This document shows positions 25,147-32,402 of a stretch of 64,000 nt of DNA, piece after piece. Origin of the DNA: Streptomyces sp. FIT100 (GTDB lineage Bacteria; Actinomycetota; Actinomycetes; Streptomycetales; Streptomycetaceae); the NCBI RefSeq assembly GCF_024584805.1, contig NZ_CP075715.1:434001-498000 (forward strand), in the 5' to 3' direction. The position numbers and the translations under genes were made by a program. A model generated the notes under the pieces. That model saw only the letters and a list, made by a program, of their open reading frames with translations, ran no database searches and was not told the origin of the DNA. Every line of letters begins with the position of its first letter. Position 1 is the stretch's first letter.

Positions 25147-25361
25147 CTAGGGAGTGTCTTCACAGTGGCGTCGTCCGCCCGGAGGGCGGGCCCGGCGGCG
25201 TCTGGTGCGTGCGATCGCAAGGCGGAGGAGGGAGTCGACGCGGTGGGGGCACCTCCCGTGCCCGAAGGGCCACGGGGGTGGGGGCACCTCCCAGGCGCGA
25301 GCCCCGGGGAAGAGCGTGCCAGGCGTCACCGGGCAGACGGGACTTCGAAGACACGACCTAG
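25147..25361. mobile_element. MITE-like element with CTAG at both ends, copy 2
   Basis: A 215-bp non-coding element bounded by CTAG at 25147-25150 and 25358-25361. The left inner end GGAGTGTCTTCACAGT and the reverse complement of the right end GTCGTGTCTTCGAAGT match at 12 of 16 positions. The same ends and core occur at 4141-4257. I infer a non-autonomous transposable element with a 4-bp CTAG target. The right CTAG supplies the TAG stop of the adjacent SMR gene. Confidence 0.72.
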
Positions 25362-25681
25362 TGCGTCTCGCCCAGGTCGATCAGTACGACGCCTGCCGCG
25401 ATGAGAGCGATGCCCACGCCCATCAGGCGCGTCAGCGGCTCGTGGAAGAGGAAGCGCGACGCGATCGCCGTCAGGGCGACGCCCACCGCGGTCCAGATGC
25501 CGTACGCGACGCCGATGGCCACGCCCCGGTGGAGGGACAGGCTCAGGAACGCGAAGGACGCGACGTAGCCGAGGACCACCGGGGCCAGCCACACCTTGTG
25601 GCGACCGCCCTCCGAAGCGCGGAGGCAGAGCGTCGCGATGACCTCCGTGAGGATGGCGAGCCCGAGGAAGAGCCAGCTCAC
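25358..25681 (-). CDS. Small multidrug resistance (SMR) transporter, subunit 2
   Basis: A 107-residue four-helix protein. WLFLGLAILTEVIATLCLRAS carries the conserved membrane-embedded Glu of helix 1 (position 13), and GVAYGIWTAVGVALTAIASRF is the SMR helix-3 signature. GTG 25681 overlaps the stop of the companion gene (GTGA). Two adjacent SMR genes normally form a hetero-oligomeric, proton-driven exporter of cations or guanidinium-like compounds. Its stop codon lies in the CTAG border of a MITE-like element, so the native stop may have been kept or recreated by the insertion. Confidence 0.9.
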   Translation of the reverse strand: MSWLFLGLAILTEVIATLCLRASEGGRHKVWLAPVVLGYVASFAFLSLSLHRGVAIGVAYGIWTAVGVALTAIASRFLFHEPLTRLMGVGIALIAAGVVLIDLGETH

Positions 25682-26028
25682 GCGCCCGCCTCCGGCCCTC
25701 TGCGGTGCGCCGCCTGGGAGCCGAGCTCCACCACCAGCACACCGCCGATGACCAGGGCGATGCCGAGCCCCATCGGTGCCGTCAGCGGTTCGCCGAAGAA
25801 GACGGTCGCCAGGACCGCCGTGAGAGCGACCCCGCAGGCCCCCCAGATGCCGTAGGCCACTCCTACGCCCATGCCCAGGCGCAGTACGCAGGCCAGCGCG
25901 ACGAAGGCCCCGATGTAGCCGACGGCCACCAGGGCGTACCAGGCAGGGTGGTCGACGGCCGCCCTCAGGGCCAGGGTGCCGGCGACCTCCAGGACGATCG
26001 CCGTCACCAGCAGGAGCCATCTGTTCAT
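25678..26028 (-). CDS. Small multidrug resistance (SMR) transporter, subunit 1
   Basis: A 116-residue partner SMR protein with four hydrophobic helices. Helix 1 WLLLVTAIVLEVAGTLALRA holds the conserved Glu, and GVGVAYGIWGACGVALTAVLA is the helix-3 motif. A polar tail of about 12 residues (QAAHRRGPEAGA) distinguishes it from subunit 2. It is encoded first in a two-gene operon. The substrate is unknown; paired SMR proteins include drug and guanidinium exporters. Confidence 0.9.
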   Translation of the reverse strand: MNRWLLLVTAIVLEVAGTLALRAAVDHPAWYALVAVGYIGAFVALACVLRLGMGVGVAYGIWGACGVALTAVLATVFFGEPLTAPMGLGIALVIGGVLVVELGSQAAHRRGPEAGA

Positions 26029-26589
26029 GAGCGGTTCTCAGCCTCCGGGGATCGGCAGCGCATACGCCGGGAGTCCACGGTAGGCACCGAGTGCCGCGGG
26101 GACGTGCAGCCACGGCGACGGCGTGCGCCGCGAGTCCGGCGTTCACCTGCTCGATCGCCCTGAGTGCTGCCCGATCGCCGCGGCCGGCAGGGCTCGACCG
26201 GCTGGCGCCGGACGGTGTGGTGCTCGTCGGCCACGACTGGGGCGGTGCGCTCGCCTTCGACTGGGCGGCCGTCCACTCCACGGGCCGGAACTGCGCCCGC
26301 GCGTCCCAGTACCGACCGGCTCACCGAGTGTGCTGACGTCCCCCTGCCTTACTGCGCCGTGCTCCAAGCGCCCGCAGGCGCGCCCTTGTCCCACCCCCAC
26401 ACACAGCCCAGATTGAACGTGCCCGAGGCGCGGGTGCGCACAAGGCGCGGGTGTACACGAGTCATGGGTGTGCACGAGTCCCTGGAGCCACCCGGTCGTG
26501 CACGTCACGAGGCCGTACACGGCGCCGCGCCGACACAGGGCCGGCAATCGGCGGCCCGTCCCCAGCGGATCAAGTGATGGAGAGGTGCC
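26029..26589. other. Intergenic region before the terpenoid genes
   Basis: Apart from a short hydrolase relic at about 26185-26300, no coding sequence is credible. Bases 26435-26520 contain imperfect repeats of GTGTACACGAGTC / GTGCACGAGTC, which could be regulatory. GGAGAGG at 26579-26585 is the ribosome binding site for the GGPP synthase start at 26590. Confidence 0.5.
26185..26300 (+). pseudogene. Alpha/beta hydrolase relic
   Basis: The frame starting near 26185 reads DRLAPDGVVLVGHDWGGALAF-like sequence, then DWAAVHSTGR. This is the nucleophile-elbow region of haloalkane dehalogenase/epoxide hydrolase-type enzymes (G-H-D-W-G-G). Nothing upstream or downstream continues the fold, so it is a decayed fragment. 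Confidence 0.5.
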
Positions 26590-27675
26590 GTGTCCGAGAC
26601 CGTCGAGGAGGCATCTCCGTCGCGGCCCGTCCGCGGCAGTGAGTCGCCCCCCGTGCTGGCGAGGGCGCACACGCTCACCGAGGCGGCGCTCCGTACCGAG
26701 ATCGACCGGCTGCCTCCAGCCCTCTCGAAGATGAGCCGGTACCACCTCGGCTGGTGTGACTCCCAGGGAAACCGGACGGACCCGGGCGGCGGAGGGAAAG
26801 GCGTCTGCCTGGCGCTGCCGATCCTGTCCGCGGAAGCGGCCGGAGCGGAGGCGACCACCGGGGTCCCGGGCGCGGTCGCGCTCGAACTCGTGCACATCTT
26901 CACGCACATGCACGACGACATCATGGACGGGGATGCCTGGCGGCGGCACCGGCAGAGTGTGTGGAAGGTCTTCGGTACCGGGCCGGCGATCCTCACCGGT
27001 GACGCGCTGCTCGTCCTGGCCGTACGCGCCCTCGCGGCGGCACCGGGTGCCGGACCCCGGACGATCGAGGGCTTCGCCGACGCCTGCCTCGACCTGGCGT
27101 CCGGCCAGGCGCTGGACCTCGCCTACGAGGAACTCCCGCTCGACGACATCGATCTGGACGCCTATCTGGCCATGGCCGGGGGCAAGACCGGCGCGCTGTA
27201 CGGGTGCGCTCTGTCCATCGGTGCCGAGCTCGCGGGTGCACCCGCGTCCACGGTCTCCGCGCTGCGGTACGCCGGCCGGGAGCTGGGGCTGGTCGCGCAG
27301 ATGGTCGACGACATCAACGGGATGTGGGGAGACCCCGCAGTCACGGGCAAGCCGGTGCTCAACGACCTGATACGGCGCAAGAAGACCCTGCCCGTGCTGG
27401 CGGCGATCCGTGCCCGGGACTCCGTACGACACCGCTTCGTGGAGTCGTGGCTCGCGGACGGGAGCGTGGACGAGAGCCCCGACTCCACCGCCGACTCCAC
27501 GGCCGGGGCGATGCTGGCCGCGCTGGAGGACGCCAACGCCCGTGCGTTCTGCGACGAGCGGGCGGAGCACCACTACCGGCAGGCCCTCGCACACCTGGAG
27601 GCGTTGCAGATGACCGCCACGGTGCGCGCCGAACTCGGCGATCTCGCCCGTTTCATCCGCCACCGCCGAGCCTGA
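26590..27675 (+). CDS. Geranylgeranyl diphosphate synthase-type polyprenyl synthetase
   Basis: A 361-residue class I prenyl elongase. The first Asp-rich motif is DDIMD at residues 109-113 (HMHDDIMDGD). The second region is VDDINGMWGD at 239-248, followed by GKPVLNDLIRRKKTLPVL. These bind the allylic diphosphate and IPP through magnesium. Chain length is inferred as C20 from its setting beside a class II diterpene-type cyclase. GTG 26590 has GGAGAGG just upstream. First gene of a three-gene operon with cyclase and P450. Confidence 0.88.
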   Translation: MSETVEEASPSRPVRGSESPPVLARAHTLTEAALRTEIDRLPPALSKMSRYHLGWCDSQGNRTDPGGGGKGVCLALPILSAEAAGAEATTGVPGAVALELVHIFTHMHDDIMDGDAWRRHRQSVWKVFGTGPAILTGDALLVLAVRALAAAPGAGPRTIEGFADACLDLASGQALDLAYEELPLDDIDLDAYLAMAGGKTGALYGCALSIGAELAGAPASTVSALRYAGRELGLVAQMVDDINGMWGDPAVTGKPVLNDLIRRKKTLPVLAAIRARDSVRHRFVESWLADGSVDESPDSTADSTAGAMLAALEDANARAFCDERAEHHYRQALAHLEALQMTATVRAELGDLARFIRHRRA

Positions 27676-27734
27676 TATCCGCTACGGCGAAGGCTGGTCC
27701 CGCCAAGCCTGACCCGCCACCGCAGAGGCTGGAC

Positions 27735-29321
27735 ATGACCGCAGACCTGGCCCTGAAGTCGCTGTCGGACGCGCTCGACGACCCCTGGGGCCTCATCTCA
27801 CCGTCGTTCTACGACACCGCGCACGTCGTCCGCGCCTGGTCCCGTAACCCCGAACGCGTCCCGCCGGCCCTCGGAGCACCGGCGCTCGCCTTCCTCCTCG
27901 ACCGGCAGAATCCCGACGGCAGTTGGGGACGGCCGAGCACACCGCGTGCCTACCGTCTCGTTCCCACCCTCGCGGCCGCGGTCGCGCTGTCCGCCAGGAC
28001 CCGCTCCGCGCCGGCCGCCGCGGCCGCGGAACACGACCGGGTCCTCGCCGCTCTTCGCCACGGGCTTGCCCACCTCACCACCCAGCCCGTGCCACGCCCC
28101 GACGACATGCCGGACACCGTGGCGGTCGAGTACCTCGTGCCCGCGTTGTTCGAGGAACTCCACGCACGGCTCGCCGACGCTTCTCCCGGGGACGCGGCGC
28201 GCGTGGAGCACGCGATGCGGCCGTTCGTTCCCTGGCGGGGACTGCTGCGTCTGCTGCGGGAACACGTCCGCGCCGGAGCCGCGGTGCCCGTCCAGCGGGA
28301 CCACTGCTGGGAGATCTTCGACGCGGAGGACGCACCCGTACCGGTGCCGCCCTTCCGGGACGGTTCGGTCGTGTGCTCGCCCGCCGCCACGGCAGCGGCG
28401 CTCGCCCGCTGCGACCGCGACGTACCGGCGGCGGAGAAGTACCTGGCGCTCTCTCCCCCCGCGCTCGGCGGCGCGCAGCCGGTGGTGCTCCCGCTCGTCG
28501 TCTTCGAACGGGTCTGGGTGCTGACCGCCCTGCTGCACGCGGGGATTCCCCTGTCCGCCTCGGTGAGAGCGGCGGCCATCGCCGCTCTCCGCCCGTTCTG
28601 GACACCCGCCGGAGTGGGTGCCGCCCCGGGGCTCGCCATCGAGGCCGACGACACCGCCAACTACCTCCTCGCCCTGCTGCGGCTGGGCGAGGAGCCGGAT
28701 CTCAGCTGCCTGCTGGCCTTCGAGGACGAAGCCGTCTTCCGCACCTATCACACGGCCGAACGCAATGTCTCCGTCAGCACCAACGCCCACGTCCTGGAGG
28801 CCCTGACGGCGGGGATGGCCCGGCGGCCGGGACTCGCGGCGCAGTTCGCGGCCCCGGCGGCCAAGGCCCGGGACTTCGTGCTCGATTCGCAGACCACCGA
28901 CGGGCACTGGGTGGACAAGTGGCACGCCTCACCGCTCTACGCCACGTCCTGCGCCGTTTTCGCGCTCCTGCCGTCCTCCGACCCGCGCATCGGCCGGGCT
29001 GTGCGCAGGACCACGGACTGGCTGCTGAGCACCCAGCGCCGGGACGGGTCCTGGGGGCGGTGGTGCGGCACCCTCGAAGAGACCTCCTACGCGGTCACGA
29101 TCCTCGCGCGCCACGGCCACGGGCGTGGCGGGAGCGCCGTACGCACGGCCGTGGAGCGGGGCCTTCGGTTCCTCGACGCCGCGAGCGGATCGGAGCCGGA
29201 CGACGACGCCCGGACGCCCTTGTGGCACAGCAAGGAGCTCTACAGCCCGCTGCGGCTGGTCGGCGCGCTGGTCCTGGGAGCGCGCCACGCGGCCCGCCGG
29301 TATCTGGAAGGACGCGACTGA
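27735..29321 (+). CDS. Class II diterpene cyclase-like enzyme (E-x-D-D type)
   Basis: A 528-residue alpha-barrel protein resembling bacterial class II (protonation-type) diterpene cyclases. QW-like repeats (QNPDGSWG, TTDGHWVDKW, QRRDGSWGRW) and the acid motif in LAIEADDTANYLL are visible. Residues 303-306 are E-A-D-D instead of the usual D-x-D-D, but the central Asp that protonates the substrate is kept (Asp305). There is no DDxxD class I motif, so I expect a cyclised diphosphate (labdane-type) as product. ATG 27735 lies 59 bases after the GGPP synthase and has AGAGG upstream. The P450 start overlaps its stop by one base. Confidence 0.82.
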   Translation: MTADLALKSLSDALDDPWGLISPSFYDTAHVVRAWSRNPERVPPALGAPALAFLLDRQNPDGSWGRPSTPRAYRLVPTLAAAVALSARTRSAPAAAAAEHDRVLAALRHGLAHLTTQPVPRPDDMPDTVAVEYLVPALFEELHARLADASPGDAARVEHAMRPFVPWRGLLRLLREHVRAGAAVPVQRDHCWEIFDAEDAPVPVPPFRDGSVVCSPAATAAALARCDRDVPAAEKYLALSPPALGGAQPVVLPLVVFERVWVLTALLHAGIPLSASVRAAAIAALRPFWTPAGVGAAPGLAIEADDTANYLLALLRLGEEPDLSCLLAFEDEAVFRTYHTAERNVSVSTNAHVLEALTAGMARRPGLAAQFAAPAAKARDFVLDSQTTDGHWVDKWHASPLYATSCAVFALLPSSDPRIGRAVRRTTDWLLSTQRRDGSWGRWCGTLEETSYAVTILARHGHGRGGSAVRTAVERGLRFLDAASGSEPDDDARTPLWHSKELYSPLRLVGALVLGARHAARRYLEGRD

Positions 29322-30523
29322 TGCGCCTGAGCGATGCGGTCCTGAACTTCCCCTTCACGCCGGCCCCGCACGGCGAACCTCCGCCGGACTACGCCCACCT
29401 GCGCAGAAACGCACCGGTGACACCGGTGATCCTGCCCACCGGTCATCGGGTGTGGCTGGTCACCGGCCACGCCGACACCCAGACCGTGCTCAGCGACCCG
29501 CGCTTCAGCCGCGATGTGCGCAGCGCGGGACTCGCGATCGCCACGGGGACCGACTTCTTCGTGGTCAGCGGTTCCTTCATGTACATGGACCCGCCCGATC
29601 ACACCCGGCTGCGCCGCCTGGTCCAGCCCTTCTTCACCCCCCGGTACCTGAAGCCGCTGACCTCGGCGGTGGAGGCCCTCGCGGACGAGTGCCTCGACGG
29701 CTTCACCGGGCTCGGGCCGCCGGCGGACCTCGTCGCACAGTTCGCGTTCCCGTTCACCGTGCGCGTCACCTGCCGGCTGCTGGGCATGGAGGTGAGCGAT
29801 CTCGCCGTGTTCCGCTCCTGGGTGGAGACCATCCCTTCGCTGACCCGCTCGACTGCGGACGAGATCGGTCAGGCAGTGGCCGACATGGGCGCGTACCTGA
29901 CGGAGCAACTCCACGCGAAGCGCGAACGACCGGGCGACGACCCGCTCACCGTGCTGGTGAACGCACAGGACACCGGCCGGATCACCGAGGAGGAAGCCCT
30001 CAACCTGGCCCGGCTGCTGTTCTTCGCGGGCCAGGACAGCCCCGGCAACCTGATCGCGCGAGGCGCCCTCCTGCTGATGCGGCACCCGGACCAGTGGGCG
30101 GCGCTGTGCGCCGACCCGTCCCTCGTCGACGGCGCGGTCGAGGAGATCCTCCGCCACTCGATGACGAGCGGTACGGGCCTGACCCACCCCACCGTCGCCA
30201 CCGAGGACCTGACGCTCTCCGGCGTACGGATCAGGGCCGGCGAGGTGGTGGTGGCCCCGCTCATCGCCGCCAACCGCGACCCCGGAAGGTTCACCGAGCC
30301 GGACACCTTCGACATCACCCGAGCCGACGCGGCTTCACACCTCGCCTTCGGCAAAGGGATCCACTACTGCCTCGGCGCCCCGCTGGCCCGGATCCAGCTG
30401 CGCGCCGCATTCGGCCGACTCGCCCGGCGCTTCCCGGCGATACGCCGCGCGGACACCGGCGACCTCGCCTGGAGCACCGACATGCTGCCCAACAGGATCA
30501 AGGAACTGACGGTCACCTGGTGA
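29321..30523 (+). CDS. Cytochrome P450 monooxygenase
   Basis: A 400-residue soluble bacterial P450. MYMDPPDHTRLRRLVQPFFTP is the C-helix region, E-E-I-L-R is the ExxR motif, and FGKGIHYCLGAPLAR carries the heme-thiolate Cys350. The I-helix reads AGQDSPGN (residues 236-243), where most P450s have A-G-x-E/D-T-T; the oxygen-activating Thr is replaced by Ser-Pro. The start ATG overlaps the cyclase stop (TGATG). I infer oxidation of the cyclase product after loss of diphosphate, with ferredoxin partners encoded elsewhere. Confidence 0.93.
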   Translation: MRLSDAVLNFPFTPAPHGEPPPDYAHLRRNAPVTPVILPTGHRVWLVTGHADTQTVLSDPRFSRDVRSAGLAIATGTDFFVVSGSFMYMDPPDHTRLRRLVQPFFTPRYLKPLTSAVEALADECLDGFTGLGPPADLVAQFAFPFTVRVTCRLLGMEVSDLAVFRSWVETIPSLTRSTADEIGQAVADMGAYLTEQLHAKRERPGDDPLTVLVNAQDTGRITEEEALNLARLLFFAGQDSPGNLIARGALLLMRHPDQWAALCADPSLVDGAVEEILRHSMTSGTGLTHPTVATEDLTLSGVRIRAGEVVVAPLIAANRDPGRFTEPDTFDITRADAASHLAFGKGIHYCLGAPLARIQLRAAFGRLARRFPAIRRADTGDLAWSTDMLPNRIKELTVTW

Positions 30524-30605
30524 GCGTCGCCCTGGCGGCCTCACGGCCGCGGGCGCTCGGCCCGTCACGTCCCGGGTGAACCGGAGAACGTGGGCGGCGT
30601 GCCGT

Positions 30606-31520
30606 TCACTGCACGTGCGGCCCCGTGACGAAGCGGCCGTTCTCGTCGTAGGGCCAGGCGTTGGCGATGCATCCGTGCAGGCCCTTGATCTGCTGCATCA
30701 TCACCGGTGCCAGGTGGCCCGGGCCCGCGCAGGTCGTGTGCGTGTGGCCCAGGAAGTGCCCCATCTCGTGGTTGATGATCAGCGCCCGGTAGTCATGGAT
30801 CGGACCGTCGAAGGTGGGCGAGCCCTTGACCCAGCGCTTGAGGTTCACCACCACCCCACCGGGAACCTCGCAGTTGTACTCGCCTTGGGTGTCCTGCTGG
30901 ATGCCCGCCCAGCAGAGGGCGTCCGCCGTCCCCGGTGTCGCGATCCTCACCGTCAGGTCGTGGGGCTGTCCCGCGCTCACCAACTGGAACGAGTGGGCCG
31001 GGTTGCGGGTCCAGCCCCGGGGGGCGGCGAGTATGTCGGCGATCTCGTCCGCCGCTTGGGTCGGCGAGATGTCGAGGCCGGTCTCGACCTCCACCGCGTA
31101 CCGGATCGGACGCGGACCGTGACCCACCTTCGCGCCACTGGCCTGCGCGGTGACGAACGTGCCGGTGCCCGTCGAGGGGACGTCGATCTCGGTGGGTGTC
31201 GGGGTCGGGGTGGGCGTCCGCGTGGGAGTGGGCGCCGGCGTCCGCGTCGGCGTGGTGGTGTGGGGTGCAACGCTCCGCGGGTGCGGCGCGCCGCTCGACG
31301 CGTCACGCGGCGCATCGCTCGACACGTCGCCTCGCCCACCGTCGAGGAAGAACACAGCGGAACCGAGCAGGCCCGCTGCCACCAGCGTGCCGATCAGGTA
31401 CCTCCGGCCCGGGCGCCGCCGACTGCCCCGGTGGCGCGAGGACCGGCGACGGCCACCGCGGTGGGAGGCCACGGTGCTGCCGGTGGTCGATGTGAGTTCC
31501 CGCTCTCGTGCCGCATGCAT
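30606..31520 (-). CDS. DUF3152 (zinc metalloprotease-like) membrane-anchored protein
   Basis: A 304-residue protein. A basic head (SRRRPGRRY) precedes one membrane helix (LIGTLVAAGLLGSAVFFL) and a Thr/Pro-rich linker of about 60 residues (TRTPAPTPTRTPTP). The extracellular domain from about residue 120 matches DUF3152 and contains HEMGHFLGHTHTTC, a zincin-like HExxHxxxxxH motif. The Thr-Pro linker codes for TP repeats in DNA at about 31190-31260. The role is unknown. It is convergent with the P450 gene and divergent from the two-component system. Confidence 0.85.
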   Translation of the reverse strand: MHAARERELTSTTGSTVASHRGGRRRSSRHRGSRRRPGRRYLIGTLVAAGLLGSAVFFLDGGRGDVSSDAPRDASSGAPHPRSVAPHTTTPTRTPAPTPTRTPTPTPTPTEIDVPSTGTGTFVTAQASGAKVGHGPRPIRYAVEVETGLDISPTQAADEIADILAAPRGWTRNPAHSFQLVSAGQPHDLTVRIATPGTADALCWAGIQQDTQGEYNCEVPGGVVVNLKRWVKGSPTFDGPIHDYRALIINHEMGHFLGHTHTTCAGPGHLAPVMMQQIKGLHGCIANAWPYDENGRFVTGPHVQ

Positions 31521-31634
31521 GGCAACTCAAACTGGTCATTTCAGATGATCGCCCTGAGTTCGCATCATCACGAACCGATAACGGACCGCCGCTCGGCGGG
31601 TTCGGCGGATTCGGCCGCCCGACGGCACACCGAT

Positions 31635-31650
31635 GTGACCCTTCTGTAAC
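31635..31650. promoter_or_regulatory. AfsQ1-type box (GTnAC-n6-GTnAC)
   Basis: GTGAC, six bases, then GTAAC is a perfect match to the published AfsQ1 binding consensus; GlnR sites are similar. It is centred about 70 bases upstream of the likely transcription start of the AfsQ1-like regulator at 31713, which fits activator or autoregulatory binding. Confidence 0.6.
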
Positions 31651-31700
31651 GGCTCCCGAGAGGGACTCCTGCGCAGGTCGGCGAGCGCACACGACCTGCC

Positions 31701-31715
31701 TACACTGTCGAGGTG
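31701..31715 (+). promoter_or_regulatory. Leaderless promoter -10 for the response regulator
   Basis: TACACT at 31701-31706 is a good -10 element ending six bases before GTG 31713, and no Shine-Dalgarno is visible. This spacing places transcription start at or next to the start codon, as in actinobacterial leaderless mRNAs. Confidence 0.6.
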
Positions 31716-32402
31716 CCACGAGTCCTGATTGTCGAAGACGACCCAGATGTCCGTAAGGCCGTCCAGCTGGGACTGCGTCATCAGGGGCATGACGTCTTCG
31801 CCGCCGGAACGGGTGAAGAGGGCTTGGAGCAGCTGCACCCCTTCCGTCCGGACGTCGTCGTGCTCGACCTCATGCTGCCCGGCGTGTCCGGCCTCGACGT
31901 ATGCCGGCGGATCAGGGTTCGCGACCAGGTGCCGATCATCATGGTGACCGCCAAGGGCGACGACATCGACGTGGTCGTGGGGCTGGAGGCCGGAGCGGAC
32001 GACTACGTGGTCAAGCCCGTGCAGGCCCGGGTGCTCGACGCGCGAATACGGGCCGTACTGCGCAGGCAGGACGCGTCGGTCTCCGACACCGTCCGGCCGA
32101 GGGCGGAGTCGCACGGCGACCTGGTCATCGACCGGGCCGGGCTCGTGGTGACACACCATAATGAACGCGTCGCGCTCGCCCCCTCGGAGCTTCGGCTGCT
32201 GCTGACCCTGTCGGCCTCGCCCGGACAGGTACTCAGCCGCCAGCAGTTGCTGGAAGCGGTCTGGGAGCACAGCTACTACGGCGACATCCGGCTCGTGGAC
32301 GCCTGTGTGAAGCGATTGCGCGGCAAGCTCGGCGAGCTGGGCGGGGATCCCCGCTACATCCAGACCGTACGCGGCTTCGGTTACCGCTTCGGTTCCCAGT
32401 GA
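31713..32402 (+). CDS. AfsQ1-like OmpR/PhoB-family response regulator
   Basis: A 229-residue regulator. The receiver domain has the acidic pair in VEDD, the phosphoacceptor Asp52 (VVVLDLMLPG), Thr in MVTAKG and Lys in YVVKPVQ. The C-terminal winged helix contains LSRQQLLEAVWEHSYYG and KRLRGKLGELGG, then YIQTVRGFGYRF. VVGLEAGADDYVVKPVQARV is closer to AfsQ1 than to CseB, as far as I recall those sequences. The GTG lies right behind a leaderless -10. Its stop overlaps the kinase GTG (GTGA). Confidence 0.88.
   Translation: MPRVLIVEDDPDVRKAVQLGLRHQGHDVFAAGTGEEGLEQLHPFRPDVVVLDLMLPGVSGLDVCRRIRVRDQVPIIMVTAKGDDIDVVVGLEAGADDYVVKPVQARVLDARIRAVLRRQDASVSDTVRPRAESHGDLVIDRAGLVVTHHNERVALAPSELRLLLTLSASPGQVLSRQQLLEAVWEHSYYGDIRLVDACVKRLRGKLGELGGDPRYIQTVRGFGYRFGSQ

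Noticed and set aside
30524..30605. Terminator between P450 and DUF3152 genes
   Set aside because: GCGGCC-TCAC-GGCCGC at 30535-30550 is a short GC stem with no U-run. It is too weak to list.
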